Notes under the pieces: model-generated
Database searches by the model: none
Told to the model about the DNA's origin: nothing
What the model saw: the letters and a program-made list of their open reading frames with translations, nothing else
Position numbers and translations under genes: made by a program
NCBI GenBank assembly: GCA_964017235.1
Contig: OZ024931.1
Coordinates: 100,830,221 to 100,894,220 of the forward strand
Direction of reading: 5' to 3'
Origin: Sabellastarte sp. h YS-2021
Lineage: Eukaryota > Annelida > Polychaeta > Sabellida > Sabellidae
DNA length: 64,000 nt
Shown: positions 33,692 to 48,300 of the stretch, one piece after another
Layout: each line of letters begins with the position of its first letter
How positions within the stretch are numbered: the stretch's first letter is position 1

Positions 33692-36600
33692 TTTGTCAAG
33701 GATAAGAAATCATATCTCAAGCAGTAAACTATTCCCACTAAAGGTAGCACAAGTGATAAAGCCTGCCTTTCCTCTCAGTTAATCACACATATTTAGTGTT
33801 TGATGTCATTTTTATTGCATTAAATTTCATACACAAGTCACAGAGAAGAATATTATGTATTATTATTTGCTGTGCATAGTAATTTTTAAAACATTTACCT
33901 TAATATTGGACCAATTTTCCTCAAATCAAAAGGAACATAACCTCTAGAAATTTGCCATTAAATTGGTATAGATATTATATGGCTAGCTTCAATAAAACAA
34001 TCACCAAAACTATTTTAAACACAGTTCCAGCAAGATTGTGGATCACAACAGGTGTTCGTGTTCTTCAAATATTTTTTAAAAAATCACACCAGTTATTGCA
34101 ATAAATAGGATATAATTAATATACTATAACACAATAAAATGATATAGAGTTAGGGACATTTAAATATGGACTTCTTTATTATGTGGATTTAATTTTGTCA
34201 AAGGTCAAAGTTGTGATTTTTATGTCTCATGCAACAGCAACAGCCAGGGTCATATTATGAAAGGTACTCTGCATTGTCATTTTGGGTAGTCATACCTACA
34301 CAGAGGTGACAGCCTATCATCAGATGTCAAACTTGCTAACCCACAAGGACATTCTATTTTGTCAAGCATAAGAAATCATATCAGAAGCACTAAACTATTC
34401 CCACTAAAGGTAGCACAAGTGATAAAGCCTGCCTTTCCTCTCAGTTAATCACACATATTTAGTGTTTGATGTCATTTTTATTGCATTAAATTTCATCCAC
34501 AAGTCACAGAGAAGAATATTTTTATTATTATTTGCTGTGCATAGTAATTTTTAAAACAATTATCTTAATATTGGACTAATTTTCCTCAAATCAAAAGAAA
34601 CATAACCTCTAGAAATTTGCCTTTAAATTGGTATAGATATTAGATTGCTAGCTTCAATAAAACAATCACAAAAATTGTTTTAAACAGAGTGCCAGCAAGA
34701 TTGTGGATTACACCAGGTGTTCGTTTTCTTCAAATATTTTTTAAAAAGTCACACCAGTTATTGCAATAAATATGATGTAATTAATATACTATAACACAAT
34801 AAAATGATATAGAGTTAGGGATATTTAAATATGGACTTCTTTATTATATGGATTTAATTTTGTCAAAGTTGTGATTTTTATGTCTCATGCAACAGCAACA
34901 ACCAGGGTCATATTATGACAGGTACTCTGCATTGTTATTTTGGGGAGTCATACCTACACAGAGGTGACAGCCTATATCATTAGATGTCAAACTTGCTAAC
35001 CCACAAGGACATTCTATTTTGTCGAGGATAAGAAATCATATCTCAAGCAGTAAACTATTCCCACTAAAGGTAGCACAAGTGATAAAGCCTGCCTTTCCTC
35101 TCAGTTAATCACATATTTAGTGTTTGATGTCATTTTTATTGCATTAAATTTCATACACAAGTCACAGAGAAGAATATTATGTATTATTATTTGCTGTGCA
35201 TAGTAATTTTTAAAACATTTACCTTAATATTGGACCAATTTTCCTCAAATCAAAAGGAACATAACCTCTAGAAATTTGCCATTAAATTGGTATAGATATT
35301 ATATGGCTAGCTTCAATAAAACAATCACCAAAACTATTTTAAACACAGTTCCAGCAAGATTGTGGATCACAACAGGTGTTCGTGTTCTTCAAATATTTTA
35401 AAAAAAATCACACCAGTTATTGCAATAAATAGGATATAATTAATATACTATAACACAATAAAATGATACAGAGTTAGGGACATTTAAATATGGACTTCTT
35501 TATTATGTGGATTTAATTTTGTCAAAGGTCAAAGTTGTGATTTTTATGTCTCATGCAACAGCAACAGCCAGGGTCATATTATGAAAGATACTCTGCATTG
35601 TCATTTTGGGGAGTCATACCTACACAGAGGTGACAGCCTATCATCAGATGTCAAACTTGCTAACCCACAAGGACATTCTATTTTGTCAAGCATAAGAAAT
35701 CATATCTGAAGCACTAAACTATTCCCACTAAAGGTAGCACAAGTGATAAAGCCTGCCTTTCCTCTCAGTTAATCACACATATTTAGTGTTTGATGTCATT
35801 TTTATTGCATTAAATATCATCCACAAGTCACAGAGAAGAATATTATTTATTATTATTTGCTGTGCATAGTAATTTTTAAAACAATTATCTTAATATTGGA
35901 CCAATTTTCCTCAAATCAAAAGGAACATAACCTCTAGAAATTTGCCTTTAAATTGATATAGATATTATATTGCTAGCTTCAATAAAACAATCACAAAAAT
36001 TATTTTAAACAGAGTTCCAGCAAGATTGTGGATCACACCAGGTGTTCGTTTTCTTCAAATATTTTTTAAAAAGTCACACCAGTTATTGCAATAAATATGA
36101 TATAATTAATATACTATAACACAATAAACTGATATAGAGTTAGGGATATTTAAATATGGACTTCTTTATTATATGGATTTAATTTTGTCAAAGTTGTGAT
36201 TTTTATGTCTCATGCAACAGCAACAACCAGGGTCATATTATGACAGGTACTCTGCATTGTTATTTTGGGGAGTCATACCTACACAGAGGTGACAGCCTAT
36301 ATCATTAGATGTCAAACTTGCTAACCCACAAGGACATTCTATTTTGTCAAGGATAAGAAATCATATCTCAAGCAGTAAACTATTCCCACTAAAGGTAGCA
36401 CAAGTGATAAAGCCTGCCTTTCCTCTCAGTTAATCACACATATTTAGTGTTTGATGTCATTTTTATTGCATTAAATTTCATACACAAGTCACAGAGAAGA
36501 ATATTATGTATTATTATTTGCTGTGCATAGTAATTTTTAAAACATTTACCTTAATATTGGACCAATTTTCCTCAAATCAAAAGGAACATAACCTCTAGAA

Positions 36601-39392
36601 ATTTGCCATTAAATTGGTATAGATATTATATGGCTAGCTTCAATAAAACAATCACCAAAACTATTTTAAACACAGTTCCAGCAAGATTGTGGATCACAAC
36701 AGGTGTTCGTGTTCTTCAAATATTTTAAAAAAAATCACACCAGTTATTGCAATAAATAGGATATAATTAATATACTATAACACAATAAAATGATATAGAG
36801 TTAGGGACATTTAAATATGGACTTCTTTATTATGTGGATTTAATTTTGTCAAAGGTCAAAGTTGTGATTTTTATGTCTCATGCAACAGCAACAGCCAGGG
36901 TCATATTATGAAAGATACTCTGCATTGTCATTTTGGGGAGTCATACCTACACAGAGGTGACAGCCTATCATCAGATGTCAAACTTGCTAACCCACAAGGA
37001 CATTCTATTTTGTCAAGCATAAGAAATCATATCTGAAGCACTAAACTATTCCCACTAAAGGTAGCACAAGTGATAAAGCCTGCCTTTCCTCTCAGTTAAT
37101 CACATATTTAGTGTTTGATGTCATTTTTATTGCATTAAATTTCATACACAAGTCACAGAGAAGAATATTATGTATTATTATTTGCTGTGCATAGTAATTT
37201 TTAAAACATTTACCTTAATATTGGACCAATTTTCCTCAAATCAAAAGGAACATAACCTCTAGAAATTTGCCATTAAATTGGTATAGATATTATATGGCTA
37301 GCTTCAATAAAACAATCACCAAAACTATTTTAAACACAGTTCCAGCAAGATTGTGGATCACAACAGGTGTTCGTGTTCTTCAAATATTTAAAAAAAAATC
37401 ACACCAGTTATTGCAATAAATAGGATATAATTAATATACTATAACACAATAAAATGATATAGAGTTAGGGACATTTAAATATGGACTTCTTTATTATGTG
37501 GATTTAATTTTGTCAAAGGTCAAAGTTGTGATTTTTATGTCTCATGCAACAGCAACAGCCAGGGTCATATTATGAAAGATACTCTGCATTGTCATTTTGG
37601 GGAGTCATACCTACACAGAGGTGACAGCCTATCATCAGATGTCAAACTTGCTAACCCACAAGGACATTCTATTTTGTCAAGCATAAGAAATCATATCTGA
37701 AGCACTAAACTATTCCCACTAAAGGTAGCACAAGTGATAAAGCCTGCCTTTCCTCTCAGTTAATCACACATATTTAGTGTTTGATGTCATTTTTATTGCA
37801 TTAAATATCATCCACAAGTCACAGAGAAGAATATTATTTATTATTATTTGCTGTGCATAGTAATTTTTAAAACAATTATCTTAATATTGGACCAATTTTC
37901 CTCAAATCAAAAGGAACATAACCTCTAGAAATTTGCCTTTAAATTGATATAGATATTATATTGCTAGCTTCAATAAAACAATCACAAAAATTATTTTAAA
38001 CAGAGTTCCAGCAAGATTGTGGATCACACCAGGTGTTCGTTTTCTTCAAATATTTTTTAAAAAGTCACACCAGTTATTGCAATAAATATGATATAATTAA
38101 TATACTATAACACAATAAACTGCTATAGAGTTAGGGATATTTAAATATGGACTTCTTTATTATATGGATTTAATTTTGTCAAAGTTGTGATTTTTATGTC
38201 TCATGCAACAGCAACAACCAGGGTCATATTATGACAGGTACTCTGCATTGTTATTTTGGGGAGTCATACCTACACAGAGGTGACAGCCTATATCATTAGA
38301 TGTCAAACTTGCTAACCCACAAGGACATTCTATTTTGTCAAGGATAAGAAATCATATCTCAAGCAGTAAACTATTCCCACTAAAGGTAGCACAAGTGATA
38401 AAGCCTGCCTTTCCTCTCAGTTAATCACACATATTTAGTGTTTGATGTCATTTTTATTGCATTAAATTTCATACACAAGTCACAGAGAAGAATATTATGT
38501 ATTATTATTTGCTGTGCATAGTAATTTTTAAAACATTTACCTTAATATTGGACCAATTTTCCTCAAATCAAAAGGAACATAACCTCTAGAAATTTGCCAT
38601 TAAATTGGTATAGATATTATATGGCTAGCTTCAATAAAACAATCACCAAAACTATTTTAAACACAGTTCCAGCAAGATTGTGGATCACAACAGGTGTTCG
38701 TGTTCTTCAAATATTTTTTAAAAAATCACACCAGTTATTGCAATAAATAGGATATAATTAATATACTATAACACAATAAAATGATATAGAGTTAGGGACA
38801 TTTAAATATGGACTTCTTTATTATGTGGATTTAATTTTGTCAAAGGTCAAAGTTGTGATTTTTATGTCTCATGCAACAGCAACAGCCAGGGTCATATTAT
38901 GAAAGGTACTCTGCATTGTCATTTTGGGTAGTCATACCTACACAGAGGTGACAGCCTATCATCAGATGTCAAACTTGCTAACCCACAAGGACATTCTATT
39001 TTGTCAAGCATAAGAAATCATATCAGAAGCACTAAACTATTCCCACTAAAGGTAGCACAAGTGATAAAGCCTGCCTTTCCTCTCAGTTAATCACACATAT
39101 TTAGTGTTTGATGTCATTTTTATTGCATTAAATTTCATCCACAAGTCACAGAGAAGAATATTTTTATTATTATTTGCTGTGCATAGTAATTTTTAAAACA
39201 ATTATCTTAATATTGGACCAATTTTCCTCAAATCAAAAGGAACATAACCTCTAGAAATTTGCCTTTAAATTGGTATAGATATTAGATTGCTAGCTTCAAT
39301 AAAACAATCACAAAAATTGTTTTAAACAGAGTGCCAGCAAGATTGTGGATCACACCAGGTGTTCGTTTTCTTCAAATATTTTTTAAAAAGTC
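33692..39392. repeat. Large duplicated block inside the satellite, copy 2
   Basis: This block carries the same rare variants as copy 1 at +7292 bp (for example gtggattacacc at 34703 and the hybrid monomer at 36908). One private change, aataaactgctatag at about 38118, separates it from copy 1. The offset corresponds to 11 monomers, an odd number made possible by the hybrid monomer. Confidence 0.8.
36908..37571. repeat. Hybrid B/A monomer (copy of register break 1)
   Basis: It has the same structure and switch point as the monomer at 29616, 7292 bp further on, including the same T3A9 tract near its end. It is part of the large duplicated block, so it is not an independent event. Confidence 0.85.
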
Positions 39393-42300
39393 ACACCAGT
39401 TATTGCAATAAATATGATATAATTAATATACTATAACACAATAAAATGATATAGAGTTAGGGATATTTAAATATGGACTTCTTTATTATATGGATTTAAT
39501 TTTGTCAAAGTTGTGATTTTTATGTCTCATGCAACAGCAACAACCAGGGTCATATTATGACAGGTACTCTGCATTGTTATTTTGGGGAGTCATACCTACA
39601 CAGAGGTGACAGCCTATATCATTAGATGTCAAACTTGCTAACCCACAAGGACATTCTATTTTGTCGAGGATAAGAAATCATATCTCAAGCAGTAAACTAT
39701 TCCCACTAAAGGTAGCACAAGTGATAAAGCCTGCCTTTCCTCTCAGTTAATCACATATTTAGTGTTTGATGTCATTTTTATTGCATTAAATTTCATACAC
39801 AAGTCACAGAGAAGAATATTATGTATTATTATTTGCTGTGCATAGTAATTTTTAAAACATTTACCTTAATATTGGACCAATTTTCCTCAAATCAAAAGGA
39901 ACATAACCTCTAGAAATTTGCCATTAAATTGGTATAGATATTATATGGCTAGCTTCAATAAAACAATCACCAAAACTATTTTAAACACAGTTCCAGCAAG
40001 ATTGTGGATCACAACAGGTGTTCGTGTTCTTCAAATATTTTAAAAAAAATCACACCAGTTATTGCAATAAATAGGATATAATTAATATACTATAACACAA
40101 TAAAATGATACAGAGTTAGGGACATTTAAATATGGACTTCTTTATTATGTGGATTTAATTTTGTCAAAGGTCAAAGTTGTGATTTTTATGTCTCATGCAA
40201 CAGCAACAGCCAGGGTCATATTATGAAAGATACTCTGCATTGTCATTTTGGGGAGTCATACCTACACAGAGGTGACAGCCTATCATCAGATGTCAAACTT
40301 GCTAACCCACAAGGACATTCTATTTTGTCAAGCATAAGAAATCATATCTGAAGCACTAAACTATTCCCACTAAAGGTAGCACAAGTGATAAAGCCTGCCT
40401 TTCCTCTCAGTTAATCACACATATTTAGTGTTTGATGTCATTTTTATTGCATTAAATATCATCCACAAGTCACAGAGAAGAATATTATTTATTATTATTT
40501 GCTGTGCATAGTAATTTTTAAAACAATTATCTTAATATTGGACCAATTTTCCTCAAATCAAAAGGAACATAACCTCTAGAAATTTGCCTTTAAATTGATA
40601 TAGATATTATATTGCTAGCTTCAATAAAACAATCACAAAAATTATTTTAAACAGAGTTCCAGCAAGATTGTGGATCACACCAGGTGTTCGTTTTCTTCAA
40701 ATATTTTTTAAAAAGTCACACCAGTTATTGCAATAAATATGATATAATTAATATACTATAACACAATAAACTGATATAGAGTTAGGGATATTTAAATATG
40801 GACTTCTTTATTATATGGATTTAATTTTGTCAAAGTTGTGATTTTTATGTCTCATGCAACAGCAACAACCAGGGTCATATTATGACAGGTACTCTGCATT
40901 GTTATTTTGGGGAGTCATACCTACACAGAGGTGACAGCCTATATCATTAGATGTCAAACTTGCTAACCCACAAGGACATTCTATTTTGTCAAGGATAAGA
41001 AATCATATCTCAAGCAGTAAACTATTCCCACTAAAGGTAGCACAAGTGATAAAGCCTGCCTTTCCTCTCAGTTAATCACACATATTTAGTGTTTGATGTC
41101 ATTTTTATTGCATTAAATTTCATACACAAGTCACAGAGAAGAATATTATGTATTATTATTTGCTGTGCATAGTAATTTTTAAAACATTTACCTTAATATT
41201 GGACCAATTTTCCTCAAATCAAAAGGAACATAACCTCTAGAAATTTGCCATTAAATTGGTATAGATATTATATGGCTAGCTTCAATAAAACAATCACCAA
41301 AACTATTTTAAACACAGTTCCAGCAAGATTGTGGATCACAACAGGTGTTCGTGTTCTTCAAATATTTTTTAAAAAATCACACCAGTTATTGCAATAAATA
41401 GGATATAATTAATATACTATAACACAATAAAATGATATAGAGTTAGGGACATTTAAATATGGACTTCTTTATTATGTGGATTTAATTTTGTCAAAGGTCA
41501 AAGTTGTGATTTTTATGTCTCATGCAACAGCAACAGCCAGGGTCATATTATGAAAGGTACTCTGCATTGTCATTTTGGGTAGTCATACCTACACAGAGGT
41601 GACAGCCTATCATCAGATGTCAAACTTGCTAACCCACAAGGACATTCTATTTTGTCAAGCATAAGAAATCATATCAGAAGCACTAAACTATTCCCACTAA
41701 AGGTAGCACAAGTGATAAAGCCTGCCTTTCCTCTCAGTTAATCACACATATTTAGTGTTTGATGTCATTTTTATTGCATTAAATTTCATCCACAAGTCAC
41801 AGAGAAGAATATTTTTATTATTATTTGCTGTGCATAGTAATTTTTAAAACAATTATCTTAATATTGGACCAATTTTCCTCAAATCAAAAGGAACATAACC
41901 TCTAGAAATTTGCCTTTAAATTGGTATAGATATTAGATTGCTAGCTTCAATAAAACAATCACAAAAATTGTTTTAAACAGAGTGCCAGCAAGATTGTGGA
42001 TCACACCAGGTGTTCGTTTTCTTCAAATATTTTTTAAAAAGTCACACCAGTTATTGCAATAAATATGATATAATTAATATACTATAACACAATAAAATGA
42101 TATAGAGTTAGGGATATTTAAATATGGACTTCTTTATTATATGGATTTAATTTTGTCAAAGTTGTGATTTTTATGTCTCATGCAACAGCAACAACCAGGG
42201 TCATATTATGACAGGTACTCTGCATTGTTATTTTGGGGAGTCATACCTACACAGAGGTGACAGCCTATATCATTAGATGTCAAACTTGCTAACCCACAAG

Positions 42301-45300
42301 GACATTCTATTTTGTCGAGGATAAGAAATCATATCTCAAGCAGTAAACTATTCCCACTAAAGGTAGCACAAGTGATAAAGCCTGCCTTTCCTCTCAGTTA
42401 ATCACATATTTAGTGTTTGATGTCATTTTTATTGCATTAAATTTCATACACAAGTCACAGAGAAGAATATTATGTATTATTATTTGCTGTGCATAGTAAT
42501 TTTTAAAACATTTACCTTAATATTGGACCAATTTTCCTCAAATCAAAAGGAACATAACCTCTAGAAATTTGCCATTAAATTGGTATAGATATTATATGGC
42601 TAGCTTCAATAAAACAATCACCAAAACTATTTTAAACACAGTTCCAGCAAGATTGTGGATCACAACAGGTGTTCGTGTTCTTCAAATATTTTTAAAAAAA
42701 TCACACCAGTTATTGCAATAAATAGGATATAATTAATATACTATAACACAATAAAATGATACAGAGTTAGGGACATTTAAATATGGACTTCTTTATTATG
42801 TGGATTTAATTTTGTCAAAGGTCAAAGTTGTGATTTTTATGTCTCATGCAACAGCAACAGCCAGGGTCATATTATGAAAGATACTCTGCATTGTCATTTT
42901 GGGGAGTCATACCTACACAGAGGTGACAGCCTATCATCAGATGTCAAACTTGCTAACCCACAAGGACATTCTATTTTGTCAAGCATAAGAAATCATATCT
43001 GAAGCACTAAACTATTCCCACTAAAGGTAGCACAAGTGATAAAGCCTGCCTTTCCTCTCAGTTAATCACACATATTTAGTGTTTGATGTCATTTTTATTG
43101 CATTAAATATCATCCACAAGTCACAGAGAAGAATATTATTTATTATTATTTGCTGTGCATAGTAATTTTTAAAACAATTATCTTAATATTGGACCAATTT
43201 TCCTCAAATCAAAAGGAACATAACCTCTAGAAATTTGCCTTTAAATTGATATAGATATTATATTGCTAGCTTCAATAAAACAATCACAAAAATTATTTTA
43301 AACAGAGTTCCAGCAAGATTGTGGATCACACCAGGTGTTCGTTTTCTTCAAATATTTTTTAAAAAGTCACACCAGTTATTGCAATAAATATGATATAATT
43401 AATATACTATAACACAATAAACTGATATAGAGTTAGGGATATTTAAATATGGACTTCTTTATTATATGGATTTAATTTTGTCAAAGTTGTGATTTTTATG
43501 TCTCATGCAACAGCAACAACCAGGGTCATATTATGACAGGTACTCTGCATTGTTATTTTGGGGAGTCATACCTACACAGAGGTGACAGCCTATATCATTA
43601 GATGTCAAACTTGCTAACCCACAAGGACATTCTATTTTGTCAAGGATAAGAAATCATATCTCAAGCAGTAAACTATTCCCACTAAAGGTAGCACAAGTGA
43701 TAAAGCCTGCCTTTCCTCTCAGTTAATCACACATATTTAGTGTTTGATGTCATTTTTATTGCATTAAATTTCATACACAAGTCACAGAGAAGAATATTAT
43801 GTATTATTATTTGCTGTGCATAGTAATTTTTAAAACATTTACCTTAATATTGGACCAATTTTCCTCAAATCAAAAGGAACATAACCTCTAGAAATTTGCC
43901 ATTAAATTGGTATAGATATTATATGGCTAGCTTCAATAAAACAATCACCAAAACTATTTTAAACACAGTTCCAGCAAGATTGTGGATCACAACAGGTGTT
44001 CGTGTTCTTCAAATATTTTAAAAAAAATCACACCAGTTATTGCAATAAATAGGATATAATTAATATACTATAACACAATAAAATGATACAGAGTTAGGGA
44101 CATTTAAATATGGACTTCTTTATTATGTGGATTTAATTTTGTCAAAGGTCAAAGTTGTGATTTTTATGTCTCATGCAACAGCAACAGCCAGGGTCATATT
44201 ATGAAAGATACTCTGCATTGTCATTTTGGGGAGTCATACCTACACAGAGGTGACAGCCTATCATCAGATGTCAAACTTGCTAACCCACAAGGACATTCTA
44301 TTTTGTCAAGCATAAGAAATCATATCTGAAGCACTAAACTATTCCCACTAAAGGTAGCACAAGTGATAAAGCCTGCCTTTCCTCTCAGTTAATCACACAT
44401 ATTTAGTGTTTGATGTCATTTTTATTGCATTAAATATCATCCACAAGTCACAGAGAAGAATATTATTTATTATTATTTGCTGTGCATAGTAATTTTTAAA
44501 ACAATTATCTTAATATTGGACCAATTTTCCTCAAATCAAAAGGAACATAACCTCTAGAAATTTGCCTTTAAATTGATATAGATATTATATTGCTAGCTTC
44601 AATAAAACAATCACAAAAATTATTTTAAACAGAGTTCCAGCAAGATTGTGGATCACACCAGGTGTTCGTTTTCTTCAAATATTTTTTAAAAAGTCACACC
44701 AGTTATTGCAATAAATATGATATAATTAATATACTATAACACAATAAACTGATATAGAGTTAGGGATATTTAAATATGGACTTCTTTATTATATGGATTT
44801 AATTTTGTCAAAGTTGTGATTTTTATGTCTCATGCAACAGCAACAACCAGGGTCATATTATGACAGGTACTCTGCATTGTTATTTTGGGGAGTCATACCT
44901 ACACAGAGGTGACAGCCTATATCATTAGATGTCAAACTTGCTAACCCACAAGGACATTCTATTTTGTCAAGGATAAGAAATCATATCTCAAGCAGTAAAC
45001 TATTCCCACTAAAGGTAGCACAAGTGATAAAGCCTGCCTTTCCTCTCAGTTAATCACACATATTTAGTGTTTGATGTCATTTTTATTGCATTAAATTTCA
45101 TACACAAGTCACAGAGAAGAATATTATGTATTATTATTTGCTGTGCATAGTAATTTTTAAAACATTTACCTTAATATTGGACCAATTTTCCTCAAATCAA
45201 AAGGAACATAACCTCTAGAAATTTGCCATTAAATTGGTATAGATATTATATGGCTAGCTTCAATAAAACAATCACCAAAACTATTTTAAACACAGTTCCA

Positions 45301-48300
45301 GCAAGATTGTGGATCACAACAGGTGTTCGTGTTCTTCAAATATTTTTTAAAAAATCACACCAGTTATTGCAATAAATAGGATATAATTAATATACTATAA
45401 CACAATAAAATGATATAGAGTTAGGGACATTTAAATATGGACTTCTTTATTATGTGGATTTAATTTTGTCAAAGGTCAAAGTTGTGATTTTTATGTCTCA
45501 TGCAACAGCAACAGCCAGGGTCATATTATGAAAGGTACTCTGCATTGTCATTTTGGGTAGTCATACCTACACAGAGGTGACAGCCTATCATCAGATGTCA
45601 AACTTGCTAACCCACAAGGACATTCTATTTTGTCAAGCATAAGAAATCATATCAGAAGCACTAAACTATTCCCACTAAAGGTAGCACAAGTGATAAAGCC
45701 TGCCTTTCCTCTCAGTTAATCACACATATTTAGTGTTTGATGTCATTTTTATTGCATTAAATTTCATCCACAAGTCACAGAGAAGAATATTTTTATTATT
45801 ATTTGCTGTGCATAGTAATTTTTAAAACAATTATCTTAATATTGGACCAATTTTCCTCAAATCAAAAGGAACATAACCTCTAGAAATTTGCCTTTAAATT
45901 GGTATAGATATTAGATTGCTAGCTTCAATAAAACAATCACAAAAATTGTTTTAAACAGAGTGCCAGCAAGATTGTGGATCACACCAGGTGTTCGTTTTCT
46001 TCAAATATTTTTTAAAAAGTCACACCAGTTATTGCAATAAATATGATATAATTAATATACTATAACACAATAAAATGATATAGAGTTAGGGATATTTAAA
46101 TATGGACTTCTTTATTATATGGATTTAATTTTGTCAAAGTTGTGATTTTTATGTCTCATGCAACAGCAACAACCAGGGTCATATTATGACAGGTACTCTG
46201 CATTGTTATTTTGGGGAGTCATACCTACACAGAGGTGACAGCCTATATCATTAGATGTCAAACTTGCTAACCCACAAGGACATTCTATTTTGTCGAGGAT
46301 AAGAAATCATATCTCAAGCAGTAAACTATTCCCACTAAAGGTAGCACAAGTGATAAAGCCTGCCTTTCCTCTCAGTTAATCACATATTTAGTGTTTGATG
46401 TCATTTTTATTGCATTAAATTTCATACACAAGTCACAGAGAAGAATATTATGTATTATTATTTGCTGTGCATAGTAATTTTTAAAACATTTACCTTAATA
46501 TTGGACCAATTTTCCTCAAATCAAAAGGAACATAACCTCTAGAAATTTGCCATTAAATTGGTATAGATATTATATGGCTAGCTTCAATAAAACAATCACC
46601 AAAACTATTTTAAACACAGTTCCAGCAAGATTGTGGATCACAACAGGTGTTCGTGTTCTTCAAATATTTAAAAAAAAATCACACCAGTTATTGCAATAAA
46701 TAGGATATAATTAATATACTATAACACAATAAAATGATACAGAGTTAGGGACATTTAAATATGGACTTCTTTATTATGTGGATTTAATTTTGTCAAAGGT
46801 CAAAGTTGTGATTTTTATGTCTCATGCAACAGCAACAGCCAGGGTCATATTATGAAAGATACTCTGCATTGTCATTTTGGGGAGTCATACCTACACAGAG
46901 GTGACAGCCTATCATCAGATGTCAAACTTGCTAACCCACAAGGACATTCTATTTTGTCAAGCATAAGAAATCATATCTGAAGCACTAAACTATTCCCACT
47001 AAAGGTAGCACAAGTGATAAAGCCTGCCTTTCCTCTCAGTTAATCACACATATTTAGTGTTTGATGTCATTTTTATTGCATTAAATATCATCCACAAGTC
47101 ACAGAGAAGAATATTATTTATTATTATTTGCTGTGCATAGTAATTTTTAAAACAATTATCTTAATATTGGACCAATTTTCCTCAAATCAAAAGGAACATA
47201 ACCTCTAGAAATTTGCCTTTAAATTGATATAGATATTATATTGCTAGCTTCAATAAAACAATCACAAAAATTATTTTAAACAGAGTTCCAGCAAGATTGT
47301 GGATCACACCAGGTGTTCGTTTTCTTCAAATATTTTTTAAAAAGTCACACCAGTTATTGCAATAAATATGATATAATTAATATACTATAACACAATAAAC
47401 TGATATAGAGTTAGGGATATTTAAATATGGACTTCTTTATTATATGGATTTAATTTTGTCAAAGTTGTGATTTTTATGTCTCATGCAACAGCAACAACCA
47501 GGGTCATATTATGACAGGTACTCTGCATTGTTATTTTGGGGAGTCATACCTACACAGAGGTGACAGCCTATATCATTAGATGTCAAACTTGCTAACCCAC
47601 AAGGACATTCTATTTTGTCAAGGATAAGAAATCATATCTCAAGCAGTAAACTATTCCCACTAAAGGTAGCACAAGTGATAAAGCCTGCCTTTCCTCTCAG
47701 TTAATCACACATATTTAGTGTTTGATGTCATTTTTATTGCATTAAATTTCATACACAAGTCACAGAGAAGAATATTATGTATTATTATTTGCTGTGCATA
47801 GTAATTTTTAAAACATTTACCTTAATATTGGACCAATTTTCCTCAAATCAAAAGGAACATAACCTCTAGAAATTTGCCATTAAATTGGTATAGATATTAT
47901 ATGGCTAGCTTCAATAAAACAATCACCAAAACTATTTTAAACACAGTTCCAGCAAGATTGTGGATCACAACAGGTGTTCGTGTTCTTCAAATATTTTAAA
48001 AAAAATCACACCAGTTATTGCAATAAATAGGATATAATTAATATACTATAACACAATAAAATGATACAGAGTTAGGGACATTTAAATATGGACTTCTTTA
48101 TTATGTGGATTTAATTTTGTCAAAGGTCAAAGTTGTGATTTTTATGTCTCATGCAACAGCAACAGCCAGGGTCATATTATGAAAGATACTCTGCATTGTC
48201 ATTTTGGGGAGTCATACCTACACAGAGGTGACAGCCTATCATCAGATGTCAAACTTGCTAACCCACAAGGACATTCTATTTTGTCAAGCATAAGAAATCA

